A stretch of DNA of 28,723 bases from Chloroflexi bacterium UBA4733. Lineage in GTDB: Bacteria > Chloroflexota > UBA4733. Location: NCBI GenBank assembly GCA_002404055.1, contig DHIZ01000288.1, positions 4,219 through 32,941 of the forward strand. The letters are read 5' to 3'. A program made the position numbers and the translations under genes. How positions within the stretch are numbered: position 1 is the first letter of the stretch; each line of letters begins with the position of its first letter. The notes beneath the pieces are model-generated. The model ran no database searches and was not told where the DNA came from. It was given only the letters and a program-made list of their open reading frames with translations. This document shows, one piece after another, positions 6,847 to 13,284 of the stretch.

Positions 6847-7146
6847 GTGTACACCGTGATCGAACGTCGGAAGATCAATCGCGAGCGTATCCAAGAGACC
6901 GTCCAGCGCGCGCAGAGCGAATTCTTCCCCAAGCTGCAGCGTGCCCCCGGATTTGTGAGCTTCTACCTCGTCACCGATGAGGAGAACGGCATCAACACGG
7001 CAATTGTCGTCTGGGAAGACAAAGCACAAGCCGAGGCCTTCCAGGCAGCGGGGCAGCCATGGCTCCAGACGCTCGAAGCACTTGGGCACACGCTGCAAAG
7101 CACCAATAGCGGCGAAACGATGATCCAACTCCAGCCTCAGAAGTAA
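6847..7146 (+). CDS. Small dimeric alpha/beta-barrel (ABM-like) protein
   Basis: This 99-aa protein resembles the ferredoxin-like dimeric barrel of antibiotic-biosynthesis-monooxygenase and stress-response domains: a first strand VYTVIERRKI, a helix, APGFVSFYLVTDEENGINTA, then IVVWEDKAQAEAFQAAG. The start is GTG 6847 because AAAGGAG lies six bases before it. Upstream ATGs at 6712 and 6829 have no comparable site. It stands alone on the plus strand between two minus-strand prophage operons, with its own promoter, the pattern of a moron gene expressed from the lysogen. Substrate and enzymatic activity cannot be told from the sequence, and many members have none known. Confidence 0.75.
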   Translation: MYTVIERRKINRERIQETVQRAQSEFFPKLQRAPGFVSFYLVTDEENGINTAIVVWEDKAQAEAFQAAGQPWLQTLEALGHTLQSTNSGETMIQLQPQK

Positions 7147-7164
7147 GGCTTCGAGGGGGACGCC

Positions 7165-7719
7165 CTAGGACGCCCGGCGCTCGACGAAGGCGTACAGTCC
7201 GTCGAGCAGGTGATCCAACGCCTCCCGCCGCATGAACTTCACCGCGTCCAGACTCGTGACGCCATACGCTCGCCGTTGCTCGTCCATCGTCAGCGTCGCC
7301 AGGTCTTGGACGATCTGCCGATCGCGCGCCGAGAGGCCATCCAGCAGCGCCAGGACGGTCACACGCTCAAGCTTGAGCAGGAGCGGGCGCCCGGGGAGTT
7401 GCGTCGCCAGGAAACGCCGGCGACCGTCAGCCCGGGTGGCACGCTCGCCGGTCGGGTCGGCGTAGTCGAGTTTGGCCGCGTCGCCGACCTTGTCTCGCCA
7501 GCGGGACACGCGCCTATCCTCAGCGCCCACGCCGGCCGTGTAGATGTCGAGATCGCTGAGGATGGCCGGACGGAGCACCGGCAGGCAAAGCGGCAGTGGG
7601 TCCACGCCGCTCGGCAGGCTTCGGAAGAGCGTCGAACGCACGTAGCCGGCGAGTTCGCGGCGGCGCTCCATCTGGCCGGTAGTAACCGGTGATGGTATCC
7701 GTGCTGGCTCAGCGATCAT
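7165..7719 (-). CDS. Unknown protein, last gene of the early operon
   Basis: The protein has 184 aa from ATG 7717-7719, which shares ATGA with the stop of the gene before it and has AAGAGG five bases upstream. It is helical and charged, with a basic middle (ERATRADGRRRFLATQLPG) and a C-terminal half, LSARDRQIVQDLATLTMDEQ and onward, that faintly recalls helix-turn-helix phage regulators. Being the last gene before the late operon makes a late-transcription regulator conceivable, but no family is recognised. Confidence 0.6.
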   Translation of the reverse strand: MIAEPARIPSPVTTGQMERRRELAGYVRSTLFRSLPSGVDPLPLCLPVLRPAILSDLDIYTAGVGAEDRRVSRWRDKVGDAAKLDYADPTGERATRADGRRRFLATQLPGRPLLLKLERVTVLALLDGLSARDRQIVQDLATLTMDEQRRAYGVTSLDAVKFMRREALDHLLDGLYAFVERRAS

Positions 7720-8027
7720 CGCCGCCTCTTTATCGGCTCGGCCGTCGTAAGCGGCTGGTACGAGACCCAGCCCGGCAGGCGGTGCTGGTTCGTGTAGGGG
7801 AACTGGTCCTCCACGCGCCGCTCCGGCCCGGTACCAGTGCGCCCCACTTCGTTTTCTTGGCGATGCACGTGACAAAGGTACGGGCAACTTGGGTCCTGGA
7901 TCGCAATGGTCTCCCCGAAGGTATCGCGGTCCACCAGCGCCACAGCCACGGCAGCAGGCGCGGTGCAGCTTTTGACGCTACAGAGTTGGCCAGAGAAGTA
8001 GGGCACCGTGATTTTCTTCAACCTCAT
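7716..8027 (-). CDS. Small Cys/His protein, paralogue 1
   Basis: The 103-aa product carries CSVKSC-x2-PAAVAVALVD and SCPYLCHVHRQ, a Cys/His set able to bind zinc. It is clearly related to the product of the adjacent gene 8024-8401 over CSV-x2-C-x-APA, VALVD, CPYLC-x2-H and a C-terminal GW-x2-Y-PL. The start ATG 8025-8027 overlaps the preceding stop as ATGA, and GGAGG lies 11 bases upstream. This is a tandem duplication within the early operon. The function is unknown. Confidence 0.68.
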   Translation of the reverse strand: MRLKKITVPYFSGQLCSVKSCTAPAAVAVALVDRDTFGETIAIQDPSCPYLCHVHRQENEVGRTGTGPERRVEDQFPYTNQHRLPGWVSYQPLTTAEPIKRRR

Positions 8028-8401
8028 GCCGATCGCCGCCTCCCCGCCATGGCCGCCTCGAGCGGCAGATACTCAGACCACCCGGCTGCACACAGGATGT
8101 TCGTCCACGGATATTCGGACGCCTGCCGAGGACCACACTGCCGACCTCGATACATATTGTCGCTCAGGTGGCTTTCGCACAAGTACGGACAATACTGATC
8201 TTGTTCGAAAAACCAGCACGCTTGGCGGCCATACGTGCCAGGGGCGTAGAAGTCGACCAGTGCCACGGTGCAGACAGCCGGCGCAATACAGCCGGGCACG
8301 CTGCACCGCTGGTCACCCGTTGGCCGGTGATAGACGCGCGACAGCGCATGCGGTTTGCGGAGTGATCGGAGAGCGCTCACGCTGCTGAATCCTTTCGCCA
8401 T
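8024..8401 (-). CDS. Small Cys/His protein, paralogue 2
   Basis: The 125-aa product starts at ATG 8399-8401 (MAKGFSSVSALRSL). A longer reading from 8575 runs through two other genes and is rejected. After a basic N-terminus of about 30 residues comes RCSVPGCIAPAVCTVALVD, then YCPYLCESHLSD and GWSEYLPLEAAMAG, matching its neighbour at 7716-8027. It has additional Cys residues (CWF, QCGP, ILCAAG) not shared with the copy. Its start overlaps the 42-aa gene before it by 25 bases. It is probably a zinc-binding domain of unknown role. Confidence 0.65.
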   Translation of the reverse strand: MAKGFSSVSALRSLRKPHALSRVYHRPTGDQRCSVPGCIAPAVCTVALVDFYAPGTYGRQACWFFEQDQYCPYLCESHLSDNMYRGRQCGPRQASEYPWTNILCAAGWSEYLPLEAAMAGRRRSA

Positions 8402-8505
8402 TGCACGTGACCGGCCACGCACCGGCGGCGCTGCCAGCCAGGTCGGACACACGACGATTGCCAGGAGCGCAGTACCCGGCCACAGATGGGGCAGCGGTCG
8501 TTCAT
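8377..8505 (-). CDS. 42-aa zinc-finger-like protein
   Basis: MNDRCPICGRVLRSWQSSCV continues into a basic tail with another Cys and a Gly-His pair (RRRCVAGHVQW), giving a CPIC and Cys/Cys-His set typical of single zinc knuckles. The ATG at 8503-8505 shares ATGA with the preceding stop and has GGAGG five bases upstream. Length, coupling and ribosome site support a real gene despite its size. Confidence 0.55.
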   Translation of the reverse strand: MNDRCPICGRVLRSWQSSCVRPGWQRRRCVAGHVQWRKDSAA

Positions 8506-8936
8506 GCCGACCTCCGCGTCTGCGCCGTCCACAGCGCTTTTGCGTAGGCCACGACGATACGGTAGTCGGTCCCATTCCGGTAGCCGCTCAGGGTCTTTGT
8601 CCGCTGGGCGACTCCCAGATAGACGATGATGGCCCAATCGTTGTCCTCTAGCGCCTCGCTGGGTATCAGGAACGTGCCTCGTGCCGGGCTGCCGTTGACC
8701 GCCAGGATGATGCCAGCCGGACCGTAGCAACCGTCGTAGATCGTTGCCTCGATGGTGCGTGCGTCGAGATCAACGCGTCCCCGTGGCGAGTCCAAGCCGG
8801 CGTAGCGGGCGGCTACGTCACGGAAAGCGGTTTCCAGGTCAGCCAAAGTCTGGACTGGCGCAAAGTCGAGGTACTCAATCGTCCTAGTCACTCCACAGTT
8901 CCTTTCTGTACCGCTCGCTGGCTGCAATGCATTCAC
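8502..8936 (-). CDS. Early-operon protein, function unknown
   Basis: From GTG 8934-8936 it has 144 aa. That start shares GTGA with the preceding stop and has AAGGAG seven bases upstream. A GTG at 8889-8891 with AAAGGA upstream would give 129 aa and begins nearer the structured part (RTIEYLDFAPVQTLADL). The rest looks like a compact alpha/beta fold (ATIYDGCYGPAGIILAVNG, NDWAIIVYLGVAQRTKTL). No family is recognised. It lies just downstream of the replication genes. Confidence 0.65.
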   Translation of the reverse strand: MNALQPASGTERNCGVTRTIEYLDFAPVQTLADLETAFRDVAARYAGLDSPRGRVDLDARTIEATIYDGCYGPAGIILAVNGSPARGTFLIPSEALEDNDWAIIVYLGVAQRTKTLSGYRNGTDYRIVVAYAKALWTAQTRRSA

Positions 8937-9406
8937 GATGGCTCTCCTTCCGGACGCGGTGTGCAGTTGCCACAGCGCCACTTGCCGGCATCATCGACGT
9001 ACCAATCGAATCGATTGCAGCGATGGCAAGGTGCATTGGGGCGCCACGGCGCTCTCTCACGCACCGCAGGTGGATGGTCGCGCCACCATTTGACTTCGGC
9101 CTCGTAGGCTGCGTGGGATTGGGCGATGGCAGCGGTGATTTCGTCAGCGGTGAGGTTGGACGGCGGCGGTATGGTTGGGAGGACGCTGTGGACGGCATCG
9201 AAGAGCCACAAGGGCACAGCGCCGGCGGCGAGGTGCTCGGGTGTTGCGTTGTTGGCCAGCTCGGCAAGGAGTTCGGGCTTCTGTTCGGCGATCTGCTGGC
9301 GGAGCGCCGGCGTCATTGCGCCAGCCGGTGCGGCGTACCGGAGCGTATCGCCGTTGACGGTCAAGGTGATACCGGCGGCGGTGAGGGTATCCAACAATGC
9401 GCTCAT
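8933..9406 (-). CDS. TubC-type docking domain fused to a zinc ribbon
   Basis: The 157-aa product starts at ATG 9404-9406, sharing ATGA with the helicase stop. Residues 1-50 (MSALLDTLTAAGITLTVNGD, LRYAAPAGAMTPALRQQI, KPELLAEL) match the small N-terminal docking domain known from TubC-type peptide synthetases. That fold has GD-x-LRY-x-AP-x-G and L-x4-K-x-ELL signatures. Residues 127-148 are a four-Cys ribbon, CHRC-x14-CGNC. Directly after primase and helicase it probably mediates protein contacts within the replisome. This is inference from domain type and context. Confidence 0.7.
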   Translation of the reverse strand: MSALLDTLTAAGITLTVNGDTLRYAAPAGAMTPALRQQIAEQKPELLAELANNATPEHLAAGAVPLWLFDAVHSVLPTIPPPSNLTADEITAAIAQSHAAYEAEVKWWRDHPPAVRERAPWRPNAPCHRCNRFDWYVDDAGKWRCGNCTPRPEGEPS

Positions 9407-11694
9407 AGCTCCCCCACATCCACGGCAACCGGTATGCGCGCTTCCCGCGTCCCGGCATTGGCATTGAGTCGATAGTCCAGGCCTGGCGGACAAGCGTAGG
9501 TCACGTCTGGTGTGTCTGCCGGTATCCTCTCCCATCCGTCGCCCGTTGGCTGCCAGTCCACGATACGCGCGCGATCAGCGCCATTCGTGCGGTCACCGAC
9601 CGGCGACGCGTGCCCGTTTTGGTGAACCTCGTGAACCTGGGTGAACCTCCCCAGTCCGGTGCCAGAAATACATGGAGGGGCATCCCCTAACGCGCGCGCG
9701 CGCATGTTAGGGGCATCATGATCCCGCGTGCGTAGGTTGGATTCAGGAGGTTCACCCAGGTTCACGAGGTTCACACCCACCGCCGCCTGTTGCCCGTTTT
9801 GCCGCGCGTCAGTCGGGAGGAGACGCCACACCGCCGCCCGGCGATGGGTTCCAGCGCTGACAATGCGGTAGTCACCCAGAACTCGATCACGGTATCTGAT
9901 GAGTTGCTTTCCCAGCGCGGTCTGCTGTGAACGGAGAAGGTCGCTCTTGCCGAGGTACATCCCTTCCGTCGCTTCGGCAATCGACCGCAACTCCGCGACG
10001 CCGACCGGCTTGTCTTGGTATGTTTCCCACCAGGTAGATACGAAGGCGCGCCAGATCGTTCCTTCCGCGTCGGCTGCCTCATAGAAGCTTTGGCGATTCT
10101 CCAGGAAGCCGCCGATTCCGGCGACGTTAAGGATGCCGCCCATGACGGCAGCCCAGTATTCGTAGCTCCCGAGCGTGATATCGGCGACCGGCTTCCCGGC
10201 GGCGATCCACGCCTGCCCAAGCAGCAGACACGCATGCAGGAGCGCTGACCGCTGCTCCATGACCCAAGCTCCCAGGTGCGGGTGCCGGAACTCGGTCCCG
10301 TCCCGTTCCCACGGCCGATCAACCGGTGGCTGGAGGCGGATACGCACGATGCGCCGCGCAAGGTCCGTGCTGACGGTCGGATTGTTGCCAGTGGCAATCC
10401 ACGTGCAACGGACCGGCACGCGCAACTGGTCGTTGGTGCCGAGGAGGCGGTCCTCCCAGGTCGTCGCAGTCAATGCGCCAGCCAGGGCGTCCGAGTCCAA
10501 TGGCTTGCTGATATTGTCGATCAGCAGGCAACTCGGCGCGTTGCGGAGGTGGCTGGTGATCTTCTTGCGCCATTCGGCATCGTCAGGCGCCGGCGTCATG
10601 ATGCCCGGAGCGCGGCCGGTGGCGATGCGAGTGAGCGCGTCGACCAGCAAGCCCTTGCCACTGCCGGGAGACGGCGCCTCCACCAGGTGCAACGGCGTCG
10701 GACCGTCGATCAGGTCCCGAGTGAATGGCAAGAGCAGCAACGCCACGGCGTTCGCCCGGTCGGCCCGCTCTGCAAAGGGGAAGTCGCCCAGCAGTTCACC
10801 GACGATCAGCGTGCGGGCGGCTGCGACTTCCGCCGCCGTTGGGCGTTCCGGCACCGCAGGGAGCGCGAAGCCGCCTGGCGCGTCGAAGTAGGTCCGGCTT
10901 GCCGCGTCATAGCCCGGCGTGACGCTGAGTGACCCATTTGGAGCGAACACCGGCGACTGAACGATGCGAACAATGACAGGCAGCGGCGGATTGGGATCGG
11001 CTCGCAGGTCGCGGGCGACGATCTCCGGCGGGTGCTGCGGGATCTCGACTTCGCCCTCCTTGGTCTGCACGATCTTCACCCACAGCGCCGCGTTGCTCAT
11101 CTCGTGCACCATGCACGGCACATCGAGGGAGCCGAGGACTGGCGTCCCGTGATCGTCCCGAGTCAGGCGCGCAATGAGGCCGCCGTGTCGGAAGAGGTGG
11201 GGGATCGGGCGGTTGGCCGCTGTCAAGGCCTCCCAGGCCGAGGCGCGGATAACGGGCAGGTCTTTCTCATCCACGTCGATACTCGGACGGAGATCGCCAC
11301 TTCCTGCCGTATTCGTCTGCGCAGTGACCGGTGCTTTCGCGCGCGACTGCTGTCGTTTGCTCCGCTGCGCCTTCGGTTCAAAGAGTTCCCGGAGATCGTG
11401 CCAGTTGCGACCGTTGCAGCCGTTGTGCAGGCAACGGAAGCCGAGCCGCCCGTCTCTGGCCTCGAAGACGGCGCTGTCCTGACCGTGGGCTGGATCGAAT
11501 GGGCAGGCTTCCAGCACCCACTTGTAGCCACCCTCGTAGTAGGCTTTGTGCTTGACGGCGATGTCGTATTTGGTTAGCCACTGACTGATATCGAAGCCGT
11601 GGGAGTCGGCAGTACGCCGGAAGGGTGGCTCTTGTACTACCTTTGGTGCGGTGGCGGCAAGGGCTGCAAGTTGCTTGGGGGTGACGGGGATCAT
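9403..11694 (-). CDS. Phage replicative helicase/primase-associated AAA+ ATPase
   Basis: In this 763-aa protein residues 64-93 form a zinc-finger-like set (CPFDPAH-x17-CLHNGC) as found in phage primase-helicases. The ATPase core has Walker A SPGSGKG (342-348), Walker B CLLIDN (389-394), sensor-1 TWIATGNNP (431-439) and a following arginine pair in DLARRIVRI. The C-terminal part (MYLGKSDLLRSQQTALGKQL) resembles winged-helix ends of such helicases. Residues 641-695 are an unusual linker (VNLVNLGEPP and FTQVHEVHQNGH) encoded by the inverted repeat at 9622-9774. It overlaps the primase gene by ATGA, so the two probably work as a split primase-helicase. Strand polarity and helicase activity are inferred. 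Confidence 0.82.
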   Translation of the reverse strand: MIPVTPKQLAALAATAPKVVQEPPFRRTADSHGFDISQWLTKYDIAVKHKAYYEGGYKWVLEACPFDPAHGQDSAVFEARDGRLGFRCLHNGCNGRNWHDLRELFEPKAQRSKRQQSRAKAPVTAQTNTAGSGDLRPSIDVDEKDLPVIRASAWEALTAANRPIPHLFRHGGLIARLTRDDHGTPVLGSLDVPCMVHEMSNAALWVKIVQTKEGEVEIPQHPPEIVARDLRADPNPPLPVIVRIVQSPVFAPNGSLSVTPGYDAASRTYFDAPGGFALPAVPERPTAAEVAAARTLIVGELLGDFPFAERADRANAVALLLLPFTRDLIDGPTPLHLVEAPSPGSGKGLLVDALTRIATGRAPGIMTPAPDDAEWRKKITSHLRNAPSCLLIDNISKPLDSDALAGALTATTWEDRLLGTNDQLRVPVRCTWIATGNNPTVSTDLARRIVRIRLQPPVDRPWERDGTEFRHPHLGAWVMEQRSALLHACLLLGQAWIAAGKPVADITLGSYEYWAAVMGGILNVAGIGGFLENRQSFYEAADAEGTIWRAFVSTWWETYQDKPVGVAELRSIAEATEGMYLGKSDLLRSQQTALGKQLIRYRDRVLGDYRIVSAGTHRRAAVWRLLPTDARQNGQQAAVGVNLVNLGEPPESNLRTRDHDAPNMRARALGDAPPCISGTGLGRFTQVHEVHQNGHASPVGDRTNGADRARIVDWQPTGDGWERIPADTPDVTYACPPGLDYRLNANAGTREARIPVAVDVGEL
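9622..9774. repeat. Long inverted repeat of GTGAACCT iterons inside the helicase gene
   Basis: Two perfect 29-bp arms (9622-9650 and 9746-9774) are inverted around a 95-base centre. Each arm holds three GTGAACCT units spaced nine to ten bases apart, so there are six units in two opposed triplets. The direct repeat TGCCCGTTTT flanks both sides (9611-9620, 9791-9800). The arms encode the helicase linker. An origin, a regulator-binding array or only a repeat-built linker are all possible. Confidence 0.9.
9684..9713. repeat. Inner inverted repeat with alternating CG centre
   Basis: CCCCTAAC (9684-9691) and GTTAGGGG (9706-9713) are perfect inverted arms around a 14-base core that is mostly alternating GC. 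They sit close to the centre of the larger 9622-9774 inverted repeat, so the whole locus is a nested palindrome. The alternating CG run could adopt Z-form or cruciform DNA. Confidence 0.85.
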
Positions 11695-12374
11695 GCGCCG
11701 ACCTCCAGGATGTGACTCTGGCGGTGCGGACGTTCCGGCGTGCTATCACCTTTCCTAGCCGTCGTGCCGTAGAGCTTCCAAATGCGCGCGGCATTGAACA
11801 CCGAGGTATCGAACACGACGCCCGGCGAGACTAGCCAGGCTGCTACGGCCTGGAGGCACTGCTGGACTAGATCCTTGCCGGCGGTGTCGTTCGGCAGATC
11901 GACGCCATAGAGCAGGTGGGCACCATTGCCACTGTCGGCGAGGATCGGGTCGGGCCAGCCCTGGCCGCGCAACCACTCTCGCACGTCACGGGCTGCTTGC
12001 AGGGCTGCTTCGTGCTCAGCGTCGGTACTGCTGATACCGGCGAGTCTCGATGGGTCGAAGTCCATCGGCAGGAAGCGCCGGCAGAGGACGTCTGGATCGC
12101 TTGTCGTCTGCTTGGCGTAGGCGGTCATATGGTTCGCCGATCGCGCCAGGAGCTCCGGTTTGACCGGGTTGACGGTCACATAGACTTTGGATGTGAGGTA
12201 CGGGCCAACCGCGACCGCCTCTGCCAGCGTATCGAGCGAGTCGAAATAGCCGCTATCGGTGCGGTTGTTGCGATCCGCTGCCCCGAGGATGCGGACCTCG
12301 CGCACATCGCCGTTCTGCCAGAGTGGTGTGCAGTGTTCAATGATGGCGTTCTTGAGGTCCAGCCGGTCACTCAC
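11691..12374 (-). CDS. Archaeo-eukaryotic-type primase (prim-pol fold), stand-alone
   Basis: This 227-aa protein has the three hallmarks of archaeo-eukaryotic primases: the metal-binding DFD (residues 105-107), an S-G-x-G-x-H motif (SGNGAH, 148-153) and a later acidic residue in VFDTSVFNAARIWKLYGT (about 187-204), followed by the conserved ARKGD and RPHR segments. It would make primers for phage DNA replication. Such domains are often fused to a helicase. Here the helicase is the next gene, joined by an ATGA overlap. The GTG start shares GTGA with the stop of the gene before it. Family confidence is high. Whether it can also polymerise long DNA is not visible. Confidence 0.8.
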   Translation of the reverse strand: MSDRLDLKNAIIEHCTPLWQNGDVREVRILGAADRNNRTDSGYFDSLDTLAEAVAVGPYLTSKVYVTVNPVKPELLARSANHMTAYAKQTTSDPDVLCRRFLPMDFDPSRLAGISSTDAEHEAALQAARDVREWLRGQGWPDPILADSGNGAHLLYGVDLPNDTAGKDLVQQCLQAVAAWLVSPGVVFDTSVFNAARIWKLYGTTARKGDSTPERPHRQSHILEVGA

Positions 12375-12592
12375 GCGACACCTGCCAGTTTTCGCGCGGC
12401 CTGGTCGAGCGCAATGAGTTGTGGTGAGAGGTGTTCAGCGAGGGCGTGTGATGCCGTTCCTTCACGTTCGGTGAGACCGGCAGCGTGGATAATCGCACCG
12501 TCAGCGGTGACGGTAATCAAGAGCCGACCCACCGGCGATTCCGGCTGAGGGGCGTAATAGCCGGCGGGTTGGAGGACGCGTTGCCCGTTCAT
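12371..12592 (-). CDS. 73-aa early protein, function unknown
   Basis: MNGQRVLQPAGYYAPQ leads into a short beta-rich core (GRLLITVTADGAIIHAAGL) and a C-terminal helix (LIALDQAARKLAGVA). It overlaps its neighbours by ATGA (start, with 12589) and GTGA (end, with 12374), which supports a real co-translated gene. No family is recognised. It lies between an HTH protein and the primase. Confidence 0.62.
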   Translation of the reverse strand: MNGQRVLQPAGYYAPQPESPVGRLLITVTADGAIIHAAGLTEREGTASHALAEHLSPQLIALDQAARKLAGVA

Positions 12593-12870
12593 CGTGCCTG
12601 CCCTCCCACAACCCGGAGTGCGTCTGCGGCGGGGTCAGTGTTCGCCGCGTCTTCGCCTGCCAGCCATTCCTCCAGCACACGGCGCCGCACCAGGAGGCGA
12701 TGGCCAGGGATCACTATCAGGCCTGGAAGGCGGCCTTCGCGAGCGAGTTGGTAAGCAATTGACGGAGACAGGCCGGCCAGGGCGGCAGCCTGCCGGACCG
12801 AAAGCAACGGCTTCTCTCTCTGAGTAGCGCCGGTCGGTTGTGTGGGGAGCGTGCTATGCTGCCTGTCCAT
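12589..12870 (-). CDS. Excisionase/MerR-type HTH protein of the early operon
   Basis: The 93-aa protein starts at ATG 12868-12870 (MDRQHSTLPTQ), with GAGG four bases upstream. An upstream in-frame ATG at 13008 has no ribosome site. Residues 23-70 form the family domain (LLSVRQAAALAGLSPSIAY, LAREGRLPGLIVIPGHRLLV). The C-terminal 20 residues are a loose tail. It resembles the product of 6340-6543 in fold, so the element has one such protein at the head of each minus-strand operon. The role may be excision or transcription control of the early operon. Confidence 0.75.
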   Translation of the reverse strand: MDRQHSTLPTQPTGATQREKPLLSVRQAAALAGLSPSIAYQLAREGRLPGLIVIPGHRLLVRRRVLEEWLAGEDAANTDPAADALRVVGGQAR

Positions 12871-13018
12871 AGCGCCTCGCCCTTCGGGTAAAAGACTCGG
12901 TGGGACGGGCGACGTGGGGTCGCGCGGCCGGCGCAGCAGTGGGCGTCCAAACCTCACTGCGCCGGCCGTTGATTTCCTTGCGGCTACCTCCACCGCGCGG
13001 GATCGCATTGGAACTCAC
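12854..13018 (-). CDS. Possible 54-aa basic leader protein
   Basis: A GTG at 13016-13018 has a perfect GGAGGT five bases upstream and opens a 54-codon frame (MSSNAIPRGGGSRKEINGRR through RRARRYGQAA) that ends 17 bases inside the HTH gene, as expected for translational coupling. The product is strongly basic and rich in Arg, Gly and Pro. No homology is recognised. The ribosome site is better than that of the HTH gene, but the frame also crosses the 12925-12968 inverted repeat. Confidence 0.42.
   Translation of the reverse strand: MSSNAIPRGGGSRKEINGRRSEVWTPTAAPAARPHVARPTESFTRRARRYGQAA
12925..12968. repeat. 12-bp inverted repeat in the early leader
   Basis: CGGCCGGCGCAG (12925-12936) and CTGCGCCGGCCG (12957-12968) are perfect inverted arms with a 20-base loop, upstream of the early HTH gene on the minus strand. 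No T tract follows, so it is not a classical terminator. It could be a leader hairpin or a binding site. Confidence 0.75.
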
Positions 13019-13036
13019 GGATTACCTCCATGCGAG

Positions 13037-13088
13037 CGCGAGATGTCGAGGGCACGCCCGCTTCTACGACAGCATCCGGCATCTCGCG
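13037..13088. repeat. 9-bp inverted repeat in the divergent control region
   Basis: CGCGAGATG (13037-13045) and CATCTCGCG (13080-13088) are perfect inverted arms 34 bases apart, in the 414-base gap between the early operon and the divergent regulator. The spacing suits two half-sites for a dimeric regulator. No clear early promoter was found in the same gap. Confidence 0.6.
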
Positions 13089-13232
13089 AATCCGCGTTTT
13101 TGGGGTGTGGAGCGACCGCGAGGAAGGGGCGTGTAGATGGCTTGACGAGGGGTGTTGAGATATTCTCGCTTGCCCGTCCGCCTTTAGGAGGGAAATGCAG
13201 CTTTTCCCCGCAAATTTTCACCGCTATAACGG

Positions 13233-13249
13233 TTGCACGATGGTACAAT
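13233..13249 (+). promoter_or_regulatory. Extended -10 promoter with overlapping operator-like repeat
   Basis: TGGTACAAT (13241-13249) fits an extended -10 box and lies 36 bases before the regulator start. TTGCAC-GATG-GTACAA (13233-13248) is an inverted repeat with five of six positions matching and covers the -10. This is the arrangement expected of a self-regulated repressor gene. Confidence 0.42.
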
Positions 13250-13284
13250 CTCCATGCCGTCCACTTCATAAAGGGAGACAATGT

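Noticed and set aside
9622..9774. A CRISPR array
   Set aside because: The repeats are short, in opposite orientations, without equal spacers, and lie inside a coding region.
13089..13110. A plus-strand terminator (CGCG stem followed by TTTTT)
   Set aside because: The stem is only four pairs and no plus-strand gene ends before it.
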